Origin: Hirundichthys speculiger
Taxonomy: Eukaryota; Chordata; Actinopteri; Beloniformes; Exocoetidae
DNA length: 64,000 nt
NCBI GenBank assembly: GCA_018398805.1
Contig: JAGFBZ010000865.1
Span: 434,001-498,000, forward strand
Reading direction: 5' to 3'
The notes under the pieces are model-generated. The model made no database searches. It had not been told where the DNA came from and saw only the letters and a program-made list of their open reading frames with translations. Made by a program: the position numbers and the translations under genes. Every line of letters begins with the position of its first letter. Position 1 is the first letter of the stretch. Below are positions 24,040 to 36,061 of this stretch, piece by piece.

Positions 24040-25144
24040 CAATATTTTGCTAAAAGTATTCGCTCACCTGCCATTGACTCACATATGAGCTTTAGTGACA
24101 TCCCATTACTAATCAATATGACGTGGGTTCCACATCAGCTTCAACAGCTAGAACAGCTTTCAACTCTTCTGGGAAGGGCTGTCCACAAGGTTTAGGAGTG
24201 TGTTTAAGTGTGATTATGGGGATTTTTGACCATTCTTGCCAGAAGAACATTTGTGAGGTCACACACTGATGTTGGCTGAGAAGGTCTGGGTCTCAGTCTC
24301 TGCTCTAATTCATCCCAAAGGTCTTCTATCAGGTTGATGTCAAGACTCTGTGCAGGCCACACCAGACTCTGCCATCCATGTCTTTATGGACCTTGCTTTG
24401 TGCACTGGTGCACAGTCATGTTGGAAGAGGAAGGGGTCAGCTCCAAACTGTTCCCACAAAGTTGGGAGCATGGAATTGTCCAAAATGTCTTGGTCTGCTG
24501 AAGCATTCAGAGTTCCTTTCACTGGAACTAAGGGGTGAAGCCCAGCTCCTGAAAAACAACCCCACACCATAACCCCCCCTCCACCAAACTTTACACTTGG
24601 ATCAATGCAGTCAGACAAGTACCGTTCTCCTGGAAACCACCAAACCCAGACTCTTCCATCAGATATCCAGATGGAGAAGTGTGATTCATCACTCCAGAGA
24701 ACGTTCCTCCACTGCTCTAGAGTCCAGTGGTGGTGTGTTTTACACCACTGCATCTGATGCTTTGCATTGCGCTTGGTGATGGATGGCTTGGATGCAGCTG
24801 CTCGACCATGGAAACCCATTCATGAAGCTCTCTGCACTGTTGTTGAGCTAATCTGAAGGCCACATGAAGTTTGGAGCTCTGTAGTGATTGACTGCAGAAA
24901 GTTGGTGACCTCTTCACACTATGGAAATTCCAGGGCTGGATTAGTTGCACAGGTATCATCCTATCACAGTTTCCACACTGGAATTCACTGAGCTCCAGAG
25001 AGCGACCAATTCTTTCACAAATGTTTGTAGAAACAGTCTGCATGCCTAGGTGCTTAATTTTATACACCTGTGGCTATAGAAGTGATTGGAACACTTGATT
25101 CTGATCATTTGGATGGGTGAGCAAATACTTTTGGCAATATAGTG
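24040..25144 (-). mobile_element. Tc1-like transposon, both ends present, internally deleted
   Basis: TA target duplications at 24038-24039 and 25145-25146. Left terminus caatattttgctaaaagtat; right terminus on the minus strand cactatattgccaaaagtat. The family is common in teleosts at about 1.6 kb; this copy is 1105 bp because most of the transposase N-terminal DNA-binding region is deleted near 24915-24925 (coordinate inferred by comparison from memory). Several frameshifts follow in the C-terminal coding part. Confidence 0.9.
24340..24819 (-). pseudogene. Tc1-like transposase, catalytic-domain fragment
   Basis: A 159-residue minus-strand frame covers the DDE domain. It includes [11 protein letters not shown] with the first Asp at codon 24688-24690, [14 protein letters not shown], and [15 protein letters not shown] with the second Asp at about 24415-24417. 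A short deletion after KTWMAESGV shifts the frame, so the third acidic residue (in a segment resembling NPIEHLWDELE) falls in another frame at about 24310-24330. The N-terminal helix-turn-helix is missing. Not functional. Confidence 0.88.
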
Positions 25145-25337
25145 TATATGTTAATGAATATTGGTCAAGTACGTGAGATCGTGATGAAGAAAGTTTAGCT
25201 CAGAGATTTTATCACATTTCCACTTTTGCATCATAGAATAATTGTGTAGCAATGTCAGAATTTTGTTGAAGCTTTGTCTTGTATGCAAGCCCTGCAGTGG
25301 GTTTCCTATATAGTTTAGCAAGTTTATTGATCTAAAG

Positions 25338-25869
25338 CAGTGGTTCTTAACATTGTTGGAGATACTGAACCCCACCAGTTTCATATGCACTTTCACCAAA
25401 CCCTTCTTTATTCAAAAAAATATATTTTTTTTTTAATTCAAGACATAGGTATATGTTTTACTGGTGCACAAAATGAACCGTGCATTAACATCACTGTGTT
25501 CAAAAAACAAAACCAAATCAATCATGAACTGCATGAATTACATACCTTACTTGATTACTCCACATTGCACATAGTCGTCCGACCACTTTCTTTTCTTTTG
25601 CTCGATATAGTTAGTATGGATTAAAATATTAAAGAAATCACATGATGTACCATCACGACAGTCATAAGTCAACTACTGAGCGCACTAAATTCCCTGCAGC
25701 ACAGATCGGCCAAGCAATGTAACGTGACGACCTGTAGCCAGTGATGGCCAAGATGGGTGTGTCATCATGAATTATATGAGTCAGGTTTGTGTCTTGACCT
25801 CCGCTGAACCCCTGAGACTGACCCAACAAACCCCTAGGGTTCGACTCGAACCCAGGATAAGAACCACTG
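25338..25869. mobile_element. hAT-type miniature element with perfect 8-bp target duplication
   Basis: Begins cagtggttcttaac and ends ataagaaccactg, inverted termini. Flanked on both sides by the identical octamer atctaaag (25330-25337 and 25870-25877). Eight-base duplications and CAGTGGTTCT ends are diagnostic of hAT elements. The 532-bp interior has no transposase. The intact octamers suggest a fairly young insertion. Confidence 0.93.
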
Positions 25870-25877
25870 ATCTAAAG

Positions 25878-27443
25878 TCTTCATGTAGTCCTCTGCATAG
25901 CACAGATTTTAATGTAGCTGCATTAAGGAACAAATTTGGGTAGTTAGGTTTATATGTCATCCACACAGGACCTCTCAGCCAGATCTCTGGTACATGGAGA
26001 GAACTGTCTGTGGATCGGACTTGTTGCTTCCAATTTGTTGAAGTGTTGGATGCGTGAACAGATTGGAATGAACATAGTTTCAACAGTTAGGGCTCTTTGA
26101 CATGTTCATGCTTTTTCTTGAGCTATTTTTTTTAAGGTTATACAGATTGTGCCGGTGAGTGATTCTACCGCTGTTTTACGTACGTGTGTTGTTCTTCTGC
26201 TCGTGTTATAATACAAAGAGCCTGTGAGCTCAGGTGTGTCTGCAGCAGTTTCTTTCTTCTTTGTAATAGATCAAAAGATGGGGAATGAGGTTGAGCTAGA
26301 GAACCATGAAAATAATTCAAGGATAAGATGGACAGTTAAGAACAAGAAGATCGGCTCACCTGGGAAATACACAGCCCATTCCTTTTGTCTGTGCTCATCC
26401 AGGTTTGGGGTGACTGGTTATCCATGATCCCTCGCTGCTTCAGCTACCGGTGGCATTTGTTCTATCACTTTTACACGGACCATCACATCCTCTGCCTATG
26501 GATCCATGTTAGGTCAATAAAAGATATGAATTCATCGTGCTGTACTTGTGTTCAGCTGTGAGTTTGGCTCTAATGATCCTAAAAGTGGAAAGTGACAATA
26601 AAGGATGTGATCTTCTATGTCGACAGCCTGAAGCCTCACTCACTTTCACTGCAGTAGGCAGCTTGTACTCTTCTGAATGCAAGACCAATCCCTACTGGTC
26701 TCTGTATGCTTTCCAGGAACTCACAATTTAAATGCTCCAAAATATCTCAAACATTTTTGGACTTCAAAGTATGTCATTAAATATGCCTCATTGCAGTGAG
26801 CTTGATTCATATTTTGAAGGAGCTTTGATCCAAGATTCTCCATGCATTCAGTACATCTCTGTTTCTGCAAGACTGAAACTAATTGCGGTTGCATGCTTAA
26901 ATTCAGGGTGGGGGGAAAGTAAAGCAGAAGCCACAAAATTCGTCCGTGATCACTTGATTAAAGGAAATGAGCAGCAACCAAAAATGTGACTGTGGATCTG
27001 GCAACAGATCAGTAAATGTTGGATGGTCAAAGTGTTTTCTTAGCTGACTGTGAGAGATCTTGGGTAATATTTTGGCATTTTGGTATGAGCCCGTGCTTCA
27101 GTGTCTTCAGTGTGACATCTGCTAGGTCAGCTGTCCTCCTGCAAATAAAGGCAGAAGGAGCACTTACTGCCTATACTTCCTAAAGAAAGATCCTTTATTT
27201 GAAAAAGTTAACACGTAATCACTGCAACCACCAGAACTTAGTGTATTTGTACAAAACTGTGAATGCTTGCAAATGTTAAAGGCCCTGGCGAGCGTGTGCA
27301 TGGATGTGGGCTGAAATGATTTGCACACTTGTCTCATTGTGTTTGGTTGTGTACCTGCATGGGATGATAAGGGTCACTGTAGAGCTGCTCCTTTGTTCTG
27401 CCAGAATTACTCACCCCCCTGTGGTAGCAAGGGTAAATGAAAA
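25878..27443. other. intron, nothing recognised
   Basis: No exon or repeat family identified. Small frames (60-100 residues) lack known motifs. Confidence 0.6.
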
Positions 27444-27464
27444 CCCCCCCCCCCCCCCCCCCCC
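27444..27464. repeat. poly-C tract
   Basis: 21 consecutive C residues; the true length may be uncertain in assembly. Confidence 0.9.
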
Positions 27465-27839
27465 TCTAGTTCCCTCTCAGTAGCAGCTGCTTGTATTGGT
27501 GAATATCTGATTTAAAATGCATAGAAAGTGTGAGTGTCTCACGAAACAGATTGTCTGATCCCGAAGCATCTCATTGTGTGTTTTGAAGTATTTATTTGTA
27601 TGCAGGCACACACCTACACACATGCTCTGCACACTGTGGTTGGATTTCACCTTAATTCAAGTGGCCGTAACAAGTGTTTGTTTTCCTGTTAGCCGTCTGA
27701 GTCACAGGCTGCAGCCGAGGTGTGACACGAAAGTCCATCTCTGTATGCTTTTATATCTCACTCTGCGTATCTTTGTTGCTATCTTGGTTCTCTACCCATT
27801 AATTGTCCGTCTTCCTTCCTTTCTGCCTGTTCCTCTTCT

Positions 27840-28000
27840 GTGTCGTCCACCCCTCCAGCGCCCCCCCCACCCCCTACCCCGCTTGTATTTGTCGGCTTCC
27901 TCCCTCCTCCTCCGCCTCCTCCTCCTCCTCCTCTCTTCCTCACTGGTCTCGCTTACCGTCACGCCAGCCACAGCAGCAACAGCAGCAGCGCAACAGCTCA
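27840..28000. repeat. CCCC/CTC and CAG/CAA low-complexity block
   Basis: Poly-C runs at 27861-27880, a CTC repeat at 27901-27936 and CAG/CAA triplets at 27967-27996. A 213-residue + frame runs over this block, but its sequence is dictated by the repeats. Confidence 0.85.
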
Positions 28001-28080
28001 CTCTAGCCACTTCTCAGTCACAACGAGGGGCTGCAGTGTGTACGTTTGCGTGTGCACACTTGTGTGTGTGTTTGATGCGC

Positions 28081-28340
28081 TTCCGTATTTACAGTGTCTG
28101 TCTGCTGCTCTTTAAAGAGCATATAAGACATATATTTAGACTCCAAGCGAAGACTGGGGGAAGATATGTGAGAGGACCGTCCTGGAGCTCATTAAGAGGA
28201 AGAAGGAAGACGTAACATCACTTTTTCCTTTCCTGGTGCTCTGTGTTTCAGTCTCTGTCTTCTTCTGTCAGGCTCACTTTGACTCTTTTGCACTGTTTCA
28301 TTGGCTGACTCGCTTGGATTCTGAGAGACAAAACTGTAAG
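28081..28340 (+). promoter_or_regulatory. possible alternative first exon / promoter (tentative)
   Basis: A TATA-like catataaga at about 28119 follows a pyrimidine- and CAG-rich block. A plausible untranslated leader runs to a strong donor context, actgtaagtgg, with GT at 28336. It would splice toward exon B or C of inpp4b. No open frame starting with ATG joins exon B in phase in an obvious way, and CpG density is low. This is inference from sequence texture only. Confidence 0.2.
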
Positions 28341-30362
28341 TGGACTTTCTTGTGTTTATGTGCGTGATCAGATGTTTATGTTTTGAGGATATCGTGCCAG
28401 TTTTTTCTCATTTCCTACTCTCCATAGCCATAATTTGTGCCACAGTGCATGACGTGACTTTTCTAACGGCTTAATTGGGTCATATCTGCAATGAAGAAGT
28501 TCCCTCAAGTGGACATCACTGACCTCTGCGGTATAGATCTGTGAAACCTGTAATTTAAATACTGCCATTTCTTGGCCCAGCGTGAGAGTGAAGGTCCTTT
28601 CTGTCAGGTAGCTATTCTCAGTACCTCGTGAATGTGTGAGTGAACGACCGACAGAGAAAGAGCGAATGGTTGAGAAAGCATCAGTGTTTGTGTCACTCTG
28701 TCACCAGAAGCACGGAGAAAACCAATAAATGTAAAGCCTGACTAAGAGCGTTTACCTCTGCCAAGTGATGACCAGACACCGTGGCCTTCAAGGGTCCACA
28801 GACAAGTGCCTGGGACTGCTTGCATGGGTGCCGTTCAGCTCCGTGTGCTTCAACACCATTGTCTTTCCCCTTTCAAATATTATTGATTTTGAATGAATTT
28901 CTGAGATCTCTTTTGGAATTGTTTTTTTTTTTTAAACGTCACTTAACACTGTTCAACTTTTTCTGAAGCAAAAAGTTTCCCTTGTCGCTCTCAGTCTGCA
29001 GGACCGATGGAAGCAGTCGAGGAATTGAGTAAGTGCAAGTGAAAAGATAGAAAGAAAGAAGAAAAAGAGAGCCAGACCATGTAAGACAGGAACAGAGCGA
29101 GACCATCATAATCAATCCTCCATGATCCTGGAAGAGCTTCATTTGTCTTCCCTTCTCACTGTACGCCTCTACTTGCCCCCATCTTTCTCTCATTTTCTTT
29201 GGTATTTGTACTTTGATCCTGCGTAAGAAGATGGTCTCCTGAGCTTCATTACTTTTAAAGCCTTCATCGTGAGGGTCCATAAAAAGATGCTAAGGGATGG
29301 ATTTCTGAGACCATTTACCAGACGTTCTGTACGAGCTTGCGAGTAATGGCTGCATAGGGATATACTGCTCCTCCACAGTGTGTAATGGGCTTTTGCGCCT
29401 TGTGCTCTGGGTTATCAGGGCAAACTGGGATTGGTTGTCATACGTCAGCACTGAAGAATCTGACGTTGTGCATATTAAGTCGTGCCTGCTGGGGATCATG
29501 TCTCTGTTTAATTCATGAGGACAGTGCTCTCTGCTGCAAGAACCTGTAACTCAGCGTGATGCCTGGATTAGTTTGTTTGACTAAATTTGAGCCGTTTTGA
29601 AATCTTTAGCACCAGCTTCGATACTGTTTGCTGTTATGTAGCTCTTTCTTGCAGCACTTGTATTGTGTTATGGACTGTTCCTCTTTTGTGTTTGTGTGTT
29701 TGCGTGTGTGTTCAGTTGCCTTCTTATTAATGAATAATGGTGGAATGGAGCATGAGAATGCATGCATGGCGATGTTTTGCCACCAGCTTTTAGGCTTTTG
29801 TATGGGGCGGTAAAATGCAAAAGGGGGAAATGGTTAAGAGAAAGGGCAGTGGACAGGATGCCCTTTTTTAATCTGATACAGGAGACTGCAGAGAGACCAA
29901 AACAGGGGAGGGAGAAAAAAAGCCAGTGCTGCATCAGGAAGAGGGAGGAGGGAGCATGTAAAGTGTAGCCAAATGACGAAATAATTAAACAAAGGGGAAA
30001 AAAAAGAGTACGGTAAAGGACGAGAGAGTTAGTCTAGCTGAATGGCTCTCAAACCCTGAGGCAGGCCTCTCTAGGGGAGGAAGAGATTGCTTCAGCTATT
30101 TTACTGATGCATATTTCACTTCAAAAATATATTGTATACTATTTGATTTTTGGTTTCTTTATCGTTGTTGAGGATTGATTAAAAAGAAAAATACTGGTTC
30201 ATACAGGATTAACATTTTTTTTTTTGGGGGGGGGGGGTCATCAATGGCATCACCTGAAGCTTAAATGTATGTAATTACTGTATATTGTAGATAATGAATA
30301 AGTGGTGTGATGTCTTTCTTTGCTCAAGAAATAATTGCTGAGTTTCTTTGTATCTCTGTTAT
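28341..30362. other. intron, nothing recognised
   Basis: Mixed-composition sequence with no recognised exon or mobile element. Confidence 0.6.
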
Positions 30363-30433
30363 GTAAAGCGGTCTGAAATGGCTTTTAGTGTTGAATTGGT
30401 GCTATAATAAAATGGACATGAGCTGAATTGAAC
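30363..30433 (+). repeat. L2-type LINE 3' tail
   Basis: gtaaagcggtctgaaatggc, then gttgaattggtgctataata and gagctgaattgaac resemble the teleost L2 tail (aaagcgccttgagat, ttggcgctatataaata, ttgaattgaa). No coding part adjoins. Confidence 0.65.
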
Positions 30434-30692
30434 CTGTCAGCTGTGCTGTGATGGTGCTACTGCAGCTCTGTTCAGCTATGCTCACTTAACCACAGTTTGA
30501 AACGCTATCTGTGACAAGATTCCACGTCCTTCTGAGTCCCACATTTACTATACCGATGCATCGTCTACAGCATGCAGGGTAGCCATTAATGGCAATGTGA
30601 ATCTATTTTTTTTATACTCTCTGTCATTGAAATGTGTGACAATTTTCCCAATTCAAATTCTAACATATATATCCAAGTGTGGATACAAAATA

Positions 30693-30695
<3 letters not shown>

Positions 30696-30785
<90 letters not shown>

Positions 30786-30810
30786 TATATATAGATATAT
30801 ATGTGTGTGT
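30696..30810. repeat. long (TA)n microsatellite
   Basis: About 100 bases of TA with two GA interruptions near the right end, then a short TG run. Confidence 0.97.
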
Positions 30811-32148
30811 CTTATATTTAAAATTTCATAATTTATTTATTATAAAATCATGTCGGCTGATTTTAATATGATATGAATGAATGAGAATCTTTTCTTGATT
30901 GTTTAAAACTAACTGGGTGACTTCGTCACTCATGATGTGACTAATCAGTTTGTGGCAGATTGTCAGCTCAGACAAGAAAGTGTCAGAAATTTAAGTTGGC
31001 TTTTCTGTCATTTTCTGTCTGTTTTAGTCGAATGTGAATTTAACTGTGAAAAATGTTAATTAGTAAAAACTGCAGGCCCAGCTGTGACTGATGACAAATC
31101 TGTGAATTAGGTCAGTGTTTCTTGTATCACATTGATTTAGCCTTTTCACTGCCTCATAGTGTCACAAGCTTTCTCTGTTTACTTCCTTCTCTCAAGGTGA
31201 AGCGTGCCTCTGTTTTTCTTTTTTTTTTTTTTTTGTTCCCTTACATTACCTGAAACCCATTTACATTCATCAGAACATAAACACAATTCTGTTTTCATCT
31301 TCAGAAGCAAAGTAACGCTTTTGACAGTGAAAAAGAAGAAGAGACAAGGAACCAACAGAAATTGTCTGGTCTTGTATTTTCATTTTAGTGTTCGGTGAAC
31401 CATTGACGGTGCCGCTATGAAAGCCTCGAATGAAAAGCACTTCATTTTGGCGGATGAAAGCGTTAGAAATGGCACAGTAGCATCTCGGAGCATGTTGCAG
31501 ATACTTTAATTAAAGTCATTTCCCATATTTGATGAAATATGTAGGCTCACCCTTGCACCTCACTGTAATTACTTACACTGCGTTTCAGCGTTATTCACAG
31601 CAGCCAGCGTCCTTGATAAAGTCATAACTGACCCCCCCCCCCCTCACCAGCCCATCCCGTGGGCACCAGAAGCCACTGATGGTGTTTCTCACAGGTGTAA
31701 GACTTGTCTGCTTGTGTGTGCATATACGTGCATATATCTGGACATACCCGTGAGGGAGGCTGAGCACGTGTTTTCCCACAAATGTAGATCACCTCTTCAC
31801 GTTATAGATGGCCTCGTCCCGTGCTTCTCCCTCCGTGACCCAGTTCTCGCGTGCTGACACCTCTTATTCGTATCGCGCCTGCAGCAAACACATGTTGTCA
31901 GAGCAGCAGAAAAGGGGGAGATGCAATTACATTCGACAGAAAAGCATAAAGGAGGAGAGTGAATTCTACAGTAGGTTCCGGTGGTTTTTATCTCCATGAC
32001 TGACCTTTTTTGCTTCTTTCAAAATACTTACTCACGGTGAACTTGTTTCCAACATCTGCATGATACAGCCCAATATAAAGTTAGCTGTTCATGTGCCACT
32101 GAAAACTTCATCTAACTGGTTCCTTTTTTCTTGATCATGTCTCTACAG
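30811..32148. other. intron leading into exon B
   Basis: No repeat family recognised; ends in the exon B acceptor. Contains poly-T at about 31218-31234 and an 11-base C run at about 31631. Confidence 0.6.
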
Positions 32149-32228
32149 AGCAGCTTCCTGGGCAGTGCGACATTTTCAGTTGGGGATCTTCTGAGGGCGA
32201 AAGATGAGCAACTGACCTTAAGTCTCAG
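32149..32228 (+). CDS. inpp4b: inpp4b exon B (C2 domain, part)
   Basis: An 80-bp internal exon starting in phase 0 and ending in phase 2. The acceptor is a T-rich tract ending gtctctacag at 32148; the donor is gtaaga at 32229. It encodes SSFLGSATFSVGDLL followed by RAKDEQLTLSL and the first two bases of an Arg codon. This matches the INPP4B C2 strands SFLGYASFKVGELL and KSKEQLLVLSLR. It lies 29.5 kb from exon A and 30.8 kb from exon C. It is too short to have been found as a stand-alone reading frame and was recognised by homology and splice sites. Skipping this exon would shift the frame, because 80 is not a multiple of three. Confidence 0.92.
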
Positions 32229-35129
32229 GTAAGAGTATGTTCTTGTCATAGTTTTTGCTTTCTGTCCATCTTGGGAGCAATCAGGATGAAAAGATCTGGA
32301 ACTGATGGATGGACTTGAAATAAACTGCTTCAAGCGAAGGTTTGCAGCTGCTGCTGGTGCTGTTTCAGAGACGCTGCATCAAGATGTGTGTGATGTGCTA
32401 CGTTTTTGTTGTTCTTGTTGCTGCTCTTGTCAACAGGGTAGGAATTAATTATTTTTTTTACAGAGAGGATTTTTAATGCAAGGATTGAAAGGGTTATCCT
32501 TGTTGTGTGTTTTAGATGAACAATGAGCAAATAACATTTTATGGGACAGGAAAATGACATTTTATTGGTCCATTTTGTTTTATTTGGACCAGCAACAGGA
32601 CCAAGAAATCCCCCACAGAATCATACAATATCTAAGTATTTGTGTCTAAGTACACTGTATAGATTTTTTGTTGTTTTTGCTTTTCTGTTCTGCTTTTAAT
32701 GATTCAGTTTTAACTTCATGTTCAGAAAGCTGGTGCACATTGAGCAGCCATTTGGCATGCATTATGCAAATGTGTTTCATGAGTAAGGGATCCTCTATTC
32801 CGCACTATTTCTCCGTATAAGATTATAACATCTCACGCTGCACCATTGGCATTTGCTTAATCTTGGCTCTGATGTCCAGAATGGTATGCACAGACAAACG
32901 TTGATGAGCCCTCTTGAGTCATAGGCTAGGAGTAATCTAGAACGTGTAATGGTAACAAAAAAGCAAACATGTGAAAATGCCTAAAAAAAAAAGAAGCAAG
33001 AGCAGAAAAACATGTTCCCCGTCATGTTTAGGGAGAAGAGCCCAAGTTTGGATTCTCGTTTTTCTTTGGAGTGGTGCTTGGTCACGATAATTTGTACATG
33101 CTGTCAAGTTGTATTTTAATTGGCTTGTTAGTAGATGGAGTCGTAGGATTTGTGACACAGTCAGCAAATGATATGAGAGAGACTTTGATCACAGGACCAG
33201 TATGTCCACCATCGTCGAACCGCTCACATTGTAGGATGTGGGGCAGCCGATTCTGACCAAAGACCAAAGATATCCCCACGATATTTTTTCACAACACTGA
33301 TCTTTCGTCTGTGATAACCGAAAATCATGCAGCATGTAGGAGCCGTAAGGGGAGAAATGCCTGAACTCCAAGTGAGGTTTTCAGCTCAGCTCATTGGTGG
33401 CGTTTTCTCCTGGACTCTTTCTGGTGTGAACTTATGGATTTCTAACTTTCAAGTCTATCAAATAGATGATAAAGCTTTACAGTACACTGAGAGAAAGAGA
33501 AACAAGTTTAATTTGACCACTTTAAACAGTTAAACAACGTTTAATAGACTGTTTGTTTAATAACACCGAACAATTTCAACAATTAAGGCCTGTTGTCTGT
33601 ATTTTTTTGTTTTTATGTAACACATTACTTATATGTAAACATTTTAGAGTTCCATTCACATACATTGATTGCTCCAAGAAAGCATGAAAAGGACTGGTAT
33701 GCTCATCGGGAGTGAGTTGAAGTTTATTTATCTCACGCAAGAACCCTTTAACATGCAGACAGTCTCTCAAGCAGCGATCATGTCCAGAATTTAACGACCA
33801 TCAAAGTCCTACACTGAACAGGAATTAGGCCGAGATCTGTTGTATCTTGTAGTATTGGCAGTTCAGAAGGAATATTTGTCTGCACAAACCAGACTGGCCA
33901 GATTGAAAATGTTACATTCTTGAGGTAAAGGAATCACAAGTGGTGGTCCTGAGTAATGAACCATACTGCCTTGGCTGCACAGCAAAAGGTGAAGGTTAGA
34001 AGGGTTACTTGAAGACCGGGAACAAGATCTAATCCACTGGGAGCCAACAGACAGTGATGATAACATGAATGTCATAAATATTTGTTAAGAAAAAAATAAC
34101 TGTGCATGTGTTCACATACATGTGTATTTTTGTCAAATACATCGGCAAATCTTTTGAATACCTACAGTGAATATAGTAAAACATGGACAATGCTTTATGA
34201 CTCCATATACAGCTAATCCATGGAATTGTACGTTTGGATATTTTACCTTCAGCTGCAAATTATCTCTGTCTACATCTGTCCTTTTTTGTGTGTGTGTGTT
34301 TATGTTAGATCAGACTGTCATATATATATATATATATACATATATATATACACACATACATCTGTACTTGTTTGTATGGTTTGATTGACTTTTTTTCTTT
34401 TTCCTTCCCTTTCTATACTACTCACTTGGGTCTGAAAATAGTTCCCTTGGGCGATGCTCTTCTTTTTATTTCCTTCTTATTCTCCTTTTTATTGTTATGT
34501 CTTTCATTTCCTGTATGAGATTCCCAGTCACTGGTCATAATTGTATCTTGCCAGATTGACTATGAGCGGCTGTAAGAATGGAGATAGAAAGCTCTGTACT
34601 CTGTACCTGCTGGAGTGCAGGTTTCATTCATACCGTTGAACGAGGCAGACCAGTCATCTGTCATAACGCTGCACTGCTGCACAGTAGTATCATTTGTTTG
34701 CTGGCTGCATTATGTGTTGCTGTTTTTTTTTTTTTTTTTTTTTTCTGACAACAACATGAAGTCCTACTATTGTGTTTGTAGCACTGTCACATTGTTCCTT
34801 GATAACTGGAAAGGATTTCTTAAACCAACAATTGCTGCAGCGCTCCGGGTCGGCTATGGCTGTGCAGTCTGCTTAAATATTAAATCTGTGTTCTCCACCT
34901 GAACATTTTTAATTTATCAGCTTCTCTAATCTTTATTTCTTAATATGACCTTTTTTGGCTTCTAAAATGGATTTCCTTGAAAATACCTTGAGAGCGCCAG
35001 TCACTTCAGTGGCTTTTCTTTTCTTCTTTTTATTTTCAATTAAAATGACTTCACCAAAAAAGAACATTGTATGTATTTCACATTTTTCTGTTATATGAAA
35101 AGTTTTTTTTTTTTCATCTCAATAGTAAA
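32229..35129. other. intron downstream of exon B, nothing recognised
   Basis: Holds a TA/CA repeat (34319-34356) and a long poly-T (34722-34744). No gene or mobile element recognised. Confidence 0.6.
34319..34356. repeat. (TA)n/(CA)n microsatellite
   Basis: TA repeat with a short CA segment. Confidence 0.9.
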
Positions 35130-35372
35130 GACAGCAGATTTGGCTTAGGTGATAGGGTGAGCTAATCAATAATTAGAGCCCAGTTGGTTCGAATTCACGG
35201 CCTACATGTGTCGCAACGTCCTTGAGCAAGATACAACAACCTCAGTGTGCCAATTTGTTTATCAACAGGAAGTGTGCACAACATACAAAACATATCAGGT
35301 AAATGTGTGTGTGTGACTGGATAAAGATTACCTGTAGTAAAGGACTTTTAGTGGTCAATAAGACTTCCAGGG
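35130..35372 (+). mobile_element. tRNA-headed SINE (V-SINE-like), decayed
   Basis: A pol III A-box-like tggcttaggtg (35141-35151) lies about 35 bases before a B-box-like ggttcgaattc (35186-35196). These are followed by tgtccttgagcaaga-like sequence (gtccttgagcaagatac at 35218). The 3' part includes gtaaaggacttttagtggtc and aataagac, matching the tail of common teleost SINEs (gtaaagcgctttgagtggtc). Head, body and tail are in the expected order. Not a functional tRNA gene. Confidence 0.75.
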
Positions 35373-36026
35373 ATCCAAATAACTGCAGTTTATTACTTTT
35401 TGATGTGAGTTGCCACATGTCGGACATATAAACTGTAGTATCTGTTATTTGTTTTTTGTTTTTTCTGATACAGCGAAGCTGGTATTCTGCAAGTTGTGCT
35501 TAAATGTGAGATAAATATATTGGAAAAACTTCACAGCAATGTGTCTGTCCAGAAATTATCATGCAGTTATTCAAGAAAATCCCGGGAGTCTCATTTCGTG
35601 CAATCTCTTTTCTTTCGACCAAGTCAGTCAGTTGTGCATGGATCGGAGTGCCTTTCCTCGTGACACGAGGTGCTCTGCTTGTGAAAACGTGACTGGATAT
35701 GATGTCCTCCTCGCCGATGCTGTAACATCTGATAGCATTTGTTTCATTAATAACAGACAGAATTGGCAATAGATGAATTTAACTAATGCATGGACAGAAG
35801 TCCCCACAATTTCTGAAATTCTAAGATCAATATTGACTCTGTGACTGATCTTGCATGCAAATGGTGATATTCATTAAGCTCCTTTGACCACCTGAGATGC
35901 ATTATGAGATCCCCATCCCAGTGACAAAGACACTCAGCTTAGATGACATTTGCTGACACTTTTTGGCAAAAATCCCAGTTTCTGTCTGCTCTGGGTTCAG
36001 TCTGGATGCAGTCTGTGGTGGCTACT

Positions 36027-36061
36027 TTTGGCAGCGCTGAGTTAACTGCAGCATTTGAAAC
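36027..36061 (+). repeat. 35-bp direct repeat, copy 1
   Basis: Begins tttggcagcgctgagtt and ends tttgaaac. Identical to 37873-37907 at 34 of 35 positions (A/G difference in gcatttg versus gcgtttg). Sequences outside the repeat do not align well. Confidence 0.85.

Larger units (their letters stand above)
2636..32148 (+). other. inpp4b: inpp4b intron 1 of window (29.5 kb, phase 0)
   Basis: Intron between exons A and B, GT at 2636 and AG at 32147-32148. Human INPP4B carries about 18 extra residues (TSVLPEHKDPPPEVG region) between the sequences these two exons encode. I found no splice-flanked segment encoding anything like that in this intron, and joining A directly to B keeps the frame. The intron is mostly AT-rich unique sequence broken by the transposons listed separately. 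Confidence 0.85.

Noticed and set aside
27574..28215. 213-residue + strand frame
   Set aside because: Longest frame in the window, but its sequence is driven by poly-C, CTC and CAG repeats and has no domain or splice support.
35186..35196. B-box as evidence of a tRNA gene
   Set aside because: No cloverleaf could be formed; context is a SINE.
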